A stretch of 64,000 nt of DNA. Source: Eledone cirrhosa. Its lineage: Eukaryota; Mollusca; Cephalopoda; Octopoda; Eledonidae. The notes beneath the pieces were generated by a model. It ran no database searches and was not told where the DNA came from. It saw nothing but the letters and a program-made list of their open reading frames with translations. The translations under genes and the position numbers were made by a program. The DNA lies in the NCBI GenBank assembly GCA_964016885.1, contig OZ024740.1:203418877-203482876 (forward strand), given 5' to 3'. Positions 22,144 through 32,512 of this stretch are shown piece after piece; position 1 is the first letter of the stretch, and the number at the start of each line of letters is the position of its first letter.

Positions 22144-22760
22144 TTAACCCTTTCATTACAATATTTCTAGTGAAACACACTGCCTTCAATTTTAAAATCA
22201 TTTTGAAAATAATTAAGAATTCAGAGGAATTTTAGTAATATAACTAACTTTCTCATTATTAAGCTGCTGTTTGGAACATAATACAGGTCCTTAGATTAAA
22301 TTATATCAAAAGGTTTTTAGGTAAATATAAACACTTTATAACCCTTCCATTACTATATTTCTAATGAAAAAAAAACTGTTTCTGATTTTCAAATAACTTC
22401 GAAAATAAGTTTGGAGGGATTTAATAATATAACTAACTTTCTCATCATTAAGCTGCCATTTGGAACATAACACAGGTTCTAAGATTGAATTATAACAGAA
22501 CGTTCTTAAGATAAATATAAACACCTTAATCTTTTCATTACTATATTTTTAATGAAAGAAACTGTCCATGATTTTCAAATCACTGAAAATAATGAAGAAT
22601 TTAGAGGGATTCGGTAAACTAACATTCTCGTTATTTAGCTGTTATTTTGAACATAAAGGTTGTTACATAAAATTATGATGGAAGGTTTTGAGATAGGATA
22701 CAAACAGCATTGTATCTTAAAACCAGGGGTGGTTTCAACAGTTTGGTATCAAAAGCATCA
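22144..22760 (+). mobile_element. MITE M1 with tandem 5' parts
   Basis: The M1 opening (TTAACCCTTTCATTAC) recurs at about 22144, 22338 and 22530, a period near 194 bases, followed by one M1 end (GGTATCAAAAGCATCAA, about 22746). It looks like a MITE whose left portion has been triplicated. Confidence 0.55.
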
Positions 22761-23429
22761 ATGTCATTCCCTATCTATTTGCCAAACTTGAAGGCCTTCA
22801 AAATAAGGATACCTGTAAATATTTAAACAACCTAATAGATGTAAGAACCAAATCTTCCCTTAAATCACATTCTACTGAATGTTCCCTCTGCATAATGTAA
22901 TTCAAGGACTATATTGTTGTCAAATATGTCCTTCCCTTTTTAACCTTTTTGATACCAAACCACCTGTGGCTACACTGGTTTTATGATAAAGTTCTTGTTA
23001 GTTTTGAAGTCTTCATATTTCACTCTTAATATCTTGTAATGATTTAGTAGAAAAATATATAAAACAGTTTTGTTAAACCAAATGTTTAGTTCCTTCACTA
23101 GTAGATGGATTGTTGTGAAAATTATTATTAACATTAGAGTAAAAACTAATTGTTAATGCGATCCAGCCATAGTGCTGTTTTGAACTTTTCAAGAATGTTT
23201 TGCTAATGCAGTTTCATACAGTACAGGATGTTAAGTGTTAAATTAAAACATCCCATCATTTTATCTAAGAAAATTGTGTAAAGTTATACTCTAAAGAACA
23301 TTTTAAAGTGCTTTTAAATAATCTACAAAGCTAGACAAGGAACCAGTAATGCTGGCAATAAAAGTTAAGAGAAGACAACTGAAAATGCAGGCACAAGGAA
23401 ATGTAAATAACTAGATTTAGTCATCATCA

Positions 23430-23700
23430 CCCGTAATAGCATGGGTTAGACATGTCATGGTCCGAGTCTTATTTGTTACTGCCTTTCTAGATGGGTTAGA
23501 GGATGTTGCTCATATATTTCATTTTCAGCATGGATGCCCTTCCTATCACCAACCCCTTTACAGTGTTGTGGGCATTTTTTTCCAAGGACCCCTGGGTGCA
23601 TTTACTCAGTACTACCACATTACAATGTACTGGATGCATTCTATCATGGCAACAGCACTACTGCTTTATCCTGGCACAATAACTTTTCTCCATTTAAGAA
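23430..23700 (-). repeat. LINE/SINE tail copy
   Basis: CATCATCACC ... ATGGGTTAGACATG ... GGATGCCCTTCCTATCACCAA, the tail in reverse orientation. Confidence 0.5.
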
Positions 23701-23989
23701 GCGCAAATAATTTTTTTTTGTTTTTATTTCTACTTTATTATATACTTATTTATATGTATGAATATTCCTTCTGAACAGATTTTCGAATTTAAGTACCAAG
23801 TACAACAAAATATTTTTACTTGCTCTAAAGTATACAGTGACTATTAAAAAGGTTTGGGAATCACGATCTTATAGGAATAAAGTAACGTATACTATTAATA
23901 CACAGATATATCTCTATTACTGTATTGTGGTGTAGTAAATAAATATATACATATACACCAGGCCCGAACACAACGGAACCAAACTCACA

Positions 23990-24245
23990 TTGTCATTACC
24001 TCCGTCTCTCTCACTATTATACGTAAATGGGGGCCCACTCGCTGGCCGTCCCAACCTCCTCCGGCTGACAGAATAGAGAAGGCGTTTCCCCCCGGAGGAT
24101 AGTGAGGGAGACGCGCTGGAAGAGCATTTCCAGCTCGCGCGAGGCTCACACCTGCGGGTAGCCAACTCTGTGCCGATTGTGGTGAGTACGGAGGTGGCCT
24201 TAGGGCCAAAGACACCACAAGTTTCCAATAAAGTTGTCCACCAGC
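23990..24245 (-). repeat. GC-rich repeat unit, copy 1
   Basis: Unusually GC-rich for the window. On the minus strand it reads ACCACAATCGGCACAGAGTTGG ... CTCCCTCACTATCCTCCGG ... TATAATAGTGAGAGA. A second copy lies inverted at 27480-27690. It is open in some frames, but no known protein motif is visible. Identity unknown. Confidence 0.6.
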
Positions 24246-24309
24246 TGATTGTTTCTCTAATTGCCATGTTTCGGAGGAAAGAGCCTTATCCACTCTTCGT
24301 CTTTGAGTG

Positions 24310-24605
24310 TGAAGGCACGTCTGAATAGTTAGTGTTCGGTTCAAGAACGTAAGGTCAAAGTTTGATTCCCCTATGTATGTTGTGTCTTTACGCAAAACAT
24401 TTCATTTAACGTTCACTAAGCTGACGAAAACGAATTGCACCTGTAATTCAAAGAGCCAGTTATGTCACACTGAATCTCACCGAGAAATGCCTTAACAGTA
24501 CACGTGCCTGTGAAATGCTCAGCTTCTTGCTCGTTAATTTTACGAGCAAGGTGTTTCGTTGTTCTAACAGCTGGAACACTCGTCGTCATAACAGATGGAG
24601 GTCCA
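24310..24605 (+). mobile_element. tRNA-derived SINE with conserved tail (family S3)
   Basis: tRNA-like head (GTTAGTGTTCGGTTCAAGAACG) with a B-box-like GTTTGATTCCCC, then the shared body CACCTGTAATTCAAAGAG and tail GTGAAATGCTCAGC ... GTTAATTTTACGAGCA. Other copies: 35577-35795, 52570-52832 and 59270-59590 (all +). Possibly related to described cephalopod SINE families; not checked. Confidence 0.65.
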
Positions 24606-25320
24606 ACATTCCTTGAGTTCACAATTTCGTACTGTCCTTTAGTATAAGTATTTATGTGCCTAGTTACATGTCACCTCTGGCCAAATATCTGCTTGCGAGT
24701 TATTAGCATTTTACTAGACTAATCAAAAAATGTATATGCTTTTTTTTTAATGCCGGCTTTTTTGCAACGAGCCTTAAAATAAAAGATACTAGTTCTGATA
24801 TTTATAACAGACAGAGGATATATAATGTAAATGACCTCCAGTACTTCAGCTGGGACTAGTTTTATTTCACCGTGAAGGATGAATAGCATCAAAGTCAACG
24901 TGATATGAACCCAGAACAGACGGGTTAGAATATATACATATATAGATAGATCGATATATAATATAACGAGCATATATATATATATACACACAAACGTATA
25001 TATATTTATACACGAGTGTATATGTGTCTTTTCCGATGTCTTTTGATATAAAGCTAAATACATGTGGAGGTCATTGGTTCCTAAGATCTCGTAGAGTGAT
25101 CATGTTATTGGCTTCAACATTAGTGAATTATATAAGAAAAATAAGCAACGGAAACCGTTTAGAGATAGGGAATAGCTAGAGATATAATGTGAAGGTTACA
25201 TAGGACAAAACACAGAATGAGAGGAAAAATATAATAAAATGAAGATATAAATCATAATGAAAAAAAAAAGTAAAATCTGAAAATGGGTATTTAATAAATA
25301 TTAAATATTCCTTATATATA
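24606..25320. other. No recognisable gene or repeat
   Basis: AT-rich sequence with short (TA)n runs; open frames are low-complexity. Could hide an ATP5PF leader exon, but nothing specific is seen. Confidence 0.4.
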
Positions 25321-25340
25321 ATTATGTATATATACACGTG

Positions 25341-25372
<32 letters not shown>

Positions 25373-25625
25373 TAATGTATACACATAATGTGTGTATATA
25401 TATATATACACACATTATGTGTATATATATATAAAATGTGTATATATATGCAATGTATATATATATATTTATATATACAATATATATACTTATATATTTA
25501 TATATACAATATATATACTTATATATTTATATATACAATATATGTACATATATATTCATATATACAATATAAATACATATATATTTATATATAGAATATA
25601 TATGTGTATATAAATATATATATAT
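25320..25625. repeat. Compound (TA)n/(TG)n microsatellite
   Basis: About 300 bases of TATATA, with TGTGTA and TTTATATATACAATATA units of about 28-30 bases repeated several times (25460-25610). The open frames are Tyr-Ile repeats from the microsatellite and are not genes. Confidence 0.9.
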
Positions 25626-25717
25626 GTTTGTGTGTGGTGTTGGTAGAAAATCTTTTTTTAAAAGGTAGATATTATTGAAAATATGTATTTTATAAATACA
25701 ATAAAAAAACTTCTTAC

Positions 25718-25880
25718 CCTGGGTATATATGGGAGTTCTTGAAGAAGTGAAGATATATATATATATCTGTGGTGTTGGTAGAAGGACACAGACAGAGAAA
25801 ACAAGGTGATTGTGATGTAGAATCTCGGTAACGTTCGTCAAACTCCGTGCGATTCCGTCTAGTTCCGCCAACAAAGAACG
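25718..25880 (-). other. Possible ATP5PF leader exon
   Basis: ATP5PF needs a non-coding exon upstream of 20698. A minus-strand GTAAGA donor occurs at 25717, downstream of the E-box patch, but the intervening sequence includes a (TA) microsatellite. Low confidence; other leader positions between 20.7 and 25.9 kb are possible. Confidence 0.2.
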
Positions 25881-26058
25881 GGATGTCACGTGGCCAGAAG
25901 ACTCGAGCTTGTTATTTCACCTGGAAGCCATTTCCGTTGGAGAAAATTTCCGGTGATCTTTTTTGTTGACTTCACCAACTTTAAGTGAGATTTATCCTAT
26001 TTGGTCGCACTCTTTGTCTATCCGGATTGCTTCATCACTGATTTATGTTGTCATAAGG
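25880..26058. promoter_or_regulatory. Candidate bidirectional ATP5PF-GABPA promoter
   Basis: This is one of the few stretches between the two genes without a recognisable repeat, and it has higher GC than its flanks. It contains the E-box CACGTG (within GTCACGTGGC, about 25888). Three ETS cores follow: GGAA at 25923-25926 (plus) and two minus-strand GGAA at 25935-25932 and 25951-25948. The last two (contexts ACGGAAAT and ACCGGAAAT) are 16 bases apart in the same orientation, a spacing that could suit paired GABP binding. No TATA box is obvious. Divergent use is inferred from the gene layout and from the reported mouse Gabpa/coupling factor 6 promoter. Confidence 0.55.
25960..26058 (+). other. 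GABPA: Candidate GABPA non-coding first exon
   Basis: A strong donor, AAGG|GTAAGTA, sits at 26058/26059 just downstream of the ETS cluster. The first coding exon needs a leader exon because its ATG is two bases from the acceptor. The start coordinate is a guess; the transcription start cannot be read from the sequence. The implied first intron is about 20.9 kb. Confidence 0.4.
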
Positions 26059-26589
26059 GTAAGTACGAACGTTCATGTTGGGTGTAAATTGTGAGAGAAA
26101 GCTGCGAGAAGCTATAGAGTGTGTGATTAAGGAGGAAGAAAGACAAGGTTGTTGTGTCAGTGATTGGAAGAAGGGACAGTGGAGAAAGAGGAAAGCATGG
26201 TGCCAAAGCCGGAAGTTTCATACGTAAATACTGAGCAGACTCCTGTTTCCTGTTATGGAGTTGTGCATGCTACTTTGATATATATCCAAACCATTTCTTG
26301 CATCAATATGTTCCCTCAATTCTTTATCCGACATCAACGCAGTAAAATATTTCTTTCCAGTCCGCCATGTTTGCCTAATTTAACTCACTTCTTCGTCTTC
26401 TCTCTCCACACTCAACACCAAACCATATCTATCTACACATTCTACCTACGCTCGTCACCGCCATATATTCTTTCTACATTTACACTTCATTTTAAAACAT
26501 TTTTTAATATGAATTATTTTTTTCCCCACAACATTTCTCTTCAACGATGAAGATAAATATAATTAACTAGAAAAATCTTCGCAAGAATT

Positions 26590-26705
26590 CCAAAATGAAA
26601 TTCATTCGACATTATACTCCTGCTTTGGTATTTCTGTATCTTGGTTCATCTTTCTCCTGCTTTGCCATGGTTGTTTATCACTATAATACAAAACATACAC
26701 GTGTA
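26590..26705 (+). repeat. Dispersed repeat, copy 1
   Basis: AAGAATTCCAAAATGAAATT ... TTATACTCCTGCTTTGG ... AATACAAAACATACA. A direct copy lies at 28020-28135. Family not recognised. Confidence 0.6.
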
Positions 26706-26912
26706 TATATCTACCTTTCTGTCCACTTTACATATATCAATGTTCATTCCAAATTTTATTCATTGTTTTATATGTCATATATATATATATATATGGGTTA
26801 GTAAAAAACGTCTGTTAATGTACGTCTCATCCTCTGTATGAATTCGTACGCCATACCTATTATATATACATATGTATATGTAGCTTTCTCTTACATTTTA
26901 AATTCATATGTA

Positions 26913-26919
<7 letters not shown>

Positions 26920-26963
<44 letters not shown>

Positions 26964-27217
26964 TTTATTAAGCCCAAGTTTGAGTTTTGTTACTCCAGAG
27001 TTTCTCCTGTGTTCTCACAGCGTCATCAGTCAAGATCTGACTTGTCTGATGACCCTGTCACTACACAAGTGAAACTTCAGAAGTAACAGAACTCAAACTT
27101 GGCTTTAATAAAATATTAATCTCTTTGTATCGAGTACTCATTCTCGCGACCATCAACATTAAGCGCGCACGCGCACGTGCGTATGCCAGCGTGGAAAGCG
27201 GACATAAAAACGATGTA

Positions 27218-27264
<47 letters not shown>

Positions 27265-27265
27265 G
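26920..27265. repeat. (TA)n microsatellites and an intervening repeat
   Basis: (TA)n at about 26925-26962 and 27222-27260. Between them is a segment (TTATTAAGCCCAAGTTTGAG ... GTCTGATGACCCTGTCA) that resembles 34640-34735 in layout. Confidence 0.55.
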
Positions 27266-27479
27266 AAGGGAGCTGAGTAAATTGGTCTATTTATAAATAC
27301 TAAGTAAACAAGAGTTTATACAATTTGATCGTACTGACTCGGTGATTATAAACGCAAAATCTGGACTAACTAAAAAGTGTTGAATATTCTTCACTATCTT
27401 GTAACTTGGGCAGCTAGTTCAGATAAAGATATCAACAAAAGAATGGTAATAATGTGGCACGTATGTCATAAAGTGGAGA

Positions 27480-27690
27480 CTTCTGATATTCTTGGCCCTA
27501 CTACCACCTCCCAACTCACCACAATCGGCGCGGAGTTGGCTACCCGCAGGTGTGTCCTCGCGAGCTGGAATGGTTCTTCCAACACGTCTCCCTCACCATT
27601 CTCCGGGAAACGTCTTCTCTATTCTGTCTGCGGGGCGACCAGTGCGTGGGCTCCCGCTTGCTTATAATAGTGAGAGATGGGGAGAGCGAG
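27480..27690 (+). repeat. GC-rich repeat unit, copy 2
   Basis: Inverted partner of 23990-24245 (CACCACAATCGGCGCGGAGT ... CTCCGGGAAACG ... TATAATAGTGAGAGA). The two copies bracket the candidate shared promoter. Confidence 0.6.
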
Positions 27691-27779
27691 TGAGACGGAG
27701 GCAGTGAGTGAAAGAGAGAGAATATCAACGCACACGCACTTGATAAGACCTCGGAATAGTCTTCCAATTATGAGAGATG

Positions 27780-27960
27780 TGAAAGGGTAGGACCAGACTA
27801 TTTTTAGCAACGGTTGAATCTGTCTTATGTGGTTGTGAGGCATGGACACTCACACAGAAACTTGGAAACTAAATGGACAGATTGGGCTCCTGTATGTTAT
27901 GGATAGCTCTTGACATCATTTAAAAGAGCCACACCATTAATGCAGAGCCAAAGTTAACAA
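27780..27960 (+). mobile_element. LINE reverse-transcriptase C-terminal fragment
   Basis: Reads FLATVESVLLYGCEAWTLTQ with one stop nearby, a standard LINE post-RT motif (LLYG.E.W.L). Short dead fragment. Confidence 0.6.
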
Positions 27961-28019
27961 AATATAGAACAAATGAGTAAGGTCTTGTCTCAGAGAGTGA
28001 CATTAGATAGAAAAATCGT

Positions 28020-28135
28020 CTCAAGAATTCCAAAATTCATTCAACATTATACTCCTGCTTCGTGTTTCTGTATCTTGGTTCATCTTTCTACAGCTTGCTA
28101 TGGTTGCATAATACAAAACATACATATGTATATAA
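28020..28135 (+). repeat. Dispersed repeat, copy 2
   Basis: Direct copy of 26590-26705 with small deletions. It follows a LINE fragment, so it may be part of that LINE's 3' end. Confidence 0.6.
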
Positions 28136-28544
28136 CCCAGGGCGTGACAACCCATCCAACCCATGTCAGCAAGAAAATCTAACATATGTATTATTCTAAA
28201 CCTTACCCATTTGTCTATCCATTTATTTATTCATCTCCCTCCTCCACACCCAAAAATAAGTGTTCATAAAGCTATCACTTGACTTCTTTCAACAGTTAAA
28301 ATGTGTTCTGTGCCTACGAACGCATATCTGATGAGATGTCAGTGTAGAGTTGGAGCTCCGAACATTATGATCGAACCCTGATCTGACCGATATCGAAACA
28401 TTTGTCATGCAATAGAGTTCATTCCTGCTTACTTGTACATATATATATATATATATATAATTTCGAAGTTACTGCCATTTTTTTCTTCAGAAAATATAAC
28501 TTATACATTGCTCACATGTAAGTCTGTATTTGTGTGTATATATA

Positions 28545-29695
28545 TGAACTTCTGTGTGCAGATGATCTAACTCTCATAGCTGAATCTATGGCAAAATTAG
28601 AGAAGAAATTCCAAACCTGGAAGCATGGCCTAGAATCAAAAGGTCTTAAAGTTAACTTGTCAAAGACTAAAGTTCTAGTATGTAGAAAGGAAAATAGGGT
28701 CCAGATTCCCTCTGGAAAATGCCCTTGTTCAGTGTGTGTGTCAAATGCAAGCTATGGTACATAAAAGATGTATTGGAATTGCAGGCGGGCTATCAAAGAA
28801 CGTAGGTTTTATATATGCAAGTGGAGTAAGTAGCAAGTGCCCACAGGATACTAGATCCTCCAAATGTCTAGACAGTTCTATAGAAATAGTCGACACCGTT
28901 ACCTGGGTGACGTAATCAGCAGTGGAGGAGGGTGTTCTGAAAGTACAGTAGCCAAAATAAGAATGGGATGAGAAAGTTCAGGGAGCTACTACTGCTGTTA
29001 GCTACAAGGGCAGATTGTACAATGCATGTATACAAACAGCAATGTTACATGGTAGTGTGACCTGGGCACTGTGTGCAGAGGACCTGTGAAGATTGGAAAG
29101 AAATGAAGCATGTATGCTCTGATAGATGTGTAATAGTAATATACATAAACAGCAAATCGTAAATGAACTGAGAGAGAAATTAGGCATAAGATTGACCAGA
29201 TGCAATTTGCTAGAGATGAGATTGCATTGGTATGGTCATGTGACGTGTATGGAGAATGACAGCTGTATAAAAAGATGCAGGGCAAAATTGATGGAAGCTA
29301 TGGAGGAGCTTATCACCTGGGATAAGGTGATAAAAGCTGGTTTTGCGCAGTTGCACCTCTTAAAGACAATGACGCAGAATTGAGATCTTTGGCGTTATGC
29401 AGTAATACAGAAGACACTCTTTCCCATGCACACAGACTCAAACATACATCTAGTATGCACCTCTTACCCGCTACCATACACCTCCCACGCCAAAACATCC
29501 ACCCACTTTTGTCCACACCACCCTTACATTGTAAACTTATGTTGGTGTCATAACAAAAAAGCATCCAGCCATAGAAACCTAGCCAGAAACATTTCTATGT
29601 GAACAAGACACAGTCACCTGACCCGGCCTCTAAATGGGACAACCCGTCTAAACCATGCTAGTGTGGAAAATAGAAGTTAAACGATGATGATGATG
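28545..29695 (+). mobile_element. LINE reverse-transcriptase fragment and tail
   Basis: Starts just after a TA run at motif C (ELLCADDLTLIAES), then the zinc-ribbon-like segment, the post-RT region with deletions, the C-terminal segment (29126-29383) and the tail to (GATGAT). Same family as 11130-14455. Confidence 0.8.
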
Positions 29696-29779
29696 TGAGC
29701 AATGTGTAAGTTATATTTTCTGAAGAAAAAGGGGGCAGTAATTTCGAAATTTCAACAATGGTACCTTTTCATATATCAT

Positions 29780-30285
29780 CATCATCATCATCATTTAACG
29801 ACCGATTTTCCCTGCCAGCAAGAGTTGGACGGGTCTTGTATGTTCTTGCAATCTACTGAGTGTATTTTATCATGGTACCGGCACTATAAAGTGTCTTTGA
29901 CACTCCTGACTCTTTATATATATATATATATGTATGTAAAAGGTAAACAGAAATAACAACACGATTGGTACAGTGTATGGAAGGAATATATTAGGTTAAC
30001 GCTTGAAATAGCAGGAAGAGGGTCTTAACGTTTTGGACGCTAGTCCTTCATCAGAAGAAAGATCCGTATGTGCATGATATGGTCTCCGGATCTCATAAGG
30101 TGACAACTTGTCTAACCCATGCAAGTGTGGAAAAGTGGACATTAAATGATATATATATATATTCATAGACTCATACATATGATGAGACTGGAGCCCCATA
30201 TCATTAAAATACCCGAGAATCCTCCTGAGATGCAACCTCTTAAAAGGCCAGCTAAACCTATGTGTGAACTGGAGCAGCAATATAC
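29780..30285. repeat. Tail fragments and unassigned sequence
   Basis: (ATC)n with a tail start at 29778-29835, a TA run at 29917, an ACGTTTTGGACGCTAGTCCTT-type segment, and a plus-strand tail piece ending at 30150. No gene seen. Confidence 0.45.
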
Positions 30286-31560
30286 ATCATCATTGTTTTT
30301 ACATCTGTTTTTCCATGACTGAATGGGTTGGATGAGTCCTTTTCAACACAGCATCTCTCCACTTGTTGCATTCCTTCATCATCTCTGTGATTCTGTGATT
30401 TGAGATCAGGTCTCACCAGCTCTTTCTTGGTCTACGACACTGCAGCTTCCTTTCACTGGGATTTCCGATCATGATCCATGCGCATCACATATCCGTACCA
30501 ACATTGGATTCCTCTTAAACCCAGCTTCTCCCTCAGCTCATCCAAGTTCTACCTTTCTACCACATTTACATTATACATCCATTGAAGCATTGTTGCTTAA
30601 TTTTCTCCAGTCTACACATGTTCTCCGCAGTCACATTTCATGTTTCACTACCATGTTGCATCGTACATTGCACACAGGTATCATTGTCGTCCTTTTGTAT
30701 GTATAGAGAAACCTTTTGTTGTCAACAGTGGGAGTAGCTCTCTAAACTTTTTCCATCCTATCATTATTCTCGTTATTATTCTCTTAGAGCACCCTCCTCT
30801 GCTGCTAATTAAGTCACTGGAGAACTATGATGAGCAGCAGTGGACTAAGATCTGAACCTTGATGAACTCTTACCTGTACCTTAAATTCTTCACTAAATTC
30901 ACTTCCTACTCTCACTTCACTAACAGCTCCTCTCTTCATGACTTGCACTGCTCTCACAAGCCATTCTTCTATGCCAAATTTCCTTAAGGACCACCAGATA
31001 ATAGATCAAGGTACTCAAAGGCCTTCTCTAGATCAACAAAAGCTAAATATAGTGGCTTATTCTTAGCTAGAAACTTCTCTTGTAGTTGCCTCACTAGAAA
31101 GAAAGCATCTGTAGTACTTTTCCCAGGCATAAAATCAAACTGTGTCTTATCTATTTTGACTCTTTCTCTAATTAATTGCACTATAACACTATCCCTCACT
31201 TTCATGACTTGATCCATTAGTTTTATTGCTCTTTTCTAGAGCATCACCTTTGCCTATGTAGCAATTGTATTGCTGTGCCAGTTCAACTCCTGATGCTTTT
31301 AGCATCTCAGCAGTTATCTCTGATGGTCCTGTAGCTTTACCATTCTTCATCTCTGATTGCTTCTTTGACCCTGTAACTTTCAACTTCAATAGCTGGTCCT
31401 TCTGTTGGGTAAATTTGGAGTAGTTTCTCTTCCTCCCATTCATTCTCTACATTTATCAGTCTCTCATAGTAACATTTCCAGGCCACTTTCTTTTGAACAT
31501 CAATGGTTCTAAATGCACCAGTGTCATTTCTAATACTTTTCCTTAATAACATAAAATCTG
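30285..31560 (-). mobile_element. 5'-truncated LINE copy
   Basis: Reverse-strand LINE of the same broad family: tail, C-terminal part, post-RT region, then RT with FDFMPGKSTTDAFFL and LAFVDLEKAF (31217-30984) and the upstream linker (31552-31189). Frameshifted; deletion of the motif B-C region. Confidence 0.75.
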
Positions 31561-31790
31561 AGCATAAGACAATTCAGATGTTGCATGCAGGAGAGAAGAT
31601 TGCACTGGTATGGATATGTAATGTGTATGGATGATGATTGCTGGGTGAAAAAATGCTGAGAGTTTCAACTGGGCACAGGTTGTGAAAGCCAATTTTATGA
31701 AACTTCACAATACAAAATAAATGAGGAAAGATTTCAATGGAGAGATGCTGTACTCGAGAGGACTTGTATAACACATGCAAGCATGGAAAA
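31560..31790 (+). mobile_element. LINE C-terminal fragment in opposite orientation
   Basis: ATGTTGCATGCAGGAGAGAAG ... CACTGGTATGGATATGTAATG corresponds to the C(C)MQERRLHWYGYVM part of the LINE. It abuts the inverted copy at 30285-31560. Confidence 0.55.
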
Positions 31791-31849
31791 ACATAAAATT
31801 AATGCTGATGATGTATACATATATATCATAATGCAAATGTATATAGCTT

Positions 31850-32176
31850 AGTGGTTAGAGCATTGGCCTTGTAATCGAAAGGTTGTGAGTTCAATTCTCA
31901 GACCGGGTGATGTGTTGTTTCCTTGAGCAACACACTTTATTTCACATTGCTCCAGTTTACTCAGCTGTAGAAATGAGATGATAGGGACTGGGGTCCCTAT
32001 TATTCCACTGTAAAGTGGTCGTGGAGGTGCCACGGCAAAAAAGCACCCAGCACTCACTGTAAATGAGGTTGGTGTTAGGAAGGGCATCCAGCTGTAGAAA
32101 TCAAGCCAGAATCAGTTCCCGTCCCATCCTTGCAAGCAGGGAAAAAGCGGACGTAAAAATGAAATGATGAAAAATG
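31850..32176 (+). mobile_element. tRNA-derived SINE with LINE-type tail (S1), complete
   Basis: Best plus-strand copy: head AGCTTAGTGGTTAGAGCATT, B-box-like GAGTTCAATTCTCAGACC, body, then the tail ending GGACGTAAAAATGAAATGA. The unit length, about 325 bases, fits a full SINE. Confidence 0.8.
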
Positions 32177-32429
32177 ATATGTGTCACCATTAGCATTTCC
32201 TGGTGTTAAAAATTTAATCCAAACTAAAGAAATGCCAAAATCAAAGACACCTGGATTGAGATTAAAGGAGTCTGAATCAGTTGTACATTTCAACATCCAA
32301 AGCCTCACTTAGTTCACTGGTCCTCTCACTTCTAGGGGAAAAATCATGTCATCACAACTCCATTATTTGATGTTAATACTAAAAACATCTTGGATTAAAA
32401 CTATATGTTGAAAACAACAGTTTTTAATG

Positions 32430-32512
32430 AAACGCCGAAGTTAAGCATTATCAAATCTAGTTAGTACTTAGATGGGTGACCTCTTGTGAAACCTAGTAAC
32501 AATACCCTTATA
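32430..32512 (+). pseudogene. 5S rRNA-derived fragment
   Basis: CCGAAGTTAAGCA (box A region) and TTAGTACTTAGATGGGTGACC (box C, one change from the conserved TAGTACTTGGATGGGTGACC) at 5S spacing, followed by a decayed 3' part. The first 40 or so bases of 5S are missing. Either a 5S pseudogene or the head of a 5S-derived (SINE3-like) element. Confidence 0.8.

Noticed and set aside
23985..24395. 136-aa open frame on the minus strand
   Set aside because: It spans a GC-rich repeat and a SINE head; no known domain, and the second copy of the repeat is not open in the same frame.
25388..25615. Open frames of Tyr-Ile repeats
   Set aside because: They are translations of a (TA)n/(TG)n microsatellite in several frames; no gene.
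25527..25889. 120-aa minus-strand frame starting near the E-box as an ATP5PF N-terminal extension
   Set aside because: It starts with GTG, soon enters a microsatellite, and the ATP5PF exon at 20698 already has its own ATG and targeting sequence.
31850..31925. Possible tRNA gene
   Set aside because: The A- and B-box-like head belongs to a 325-base SINE repeated four times here; the cloverleaf is not kept.
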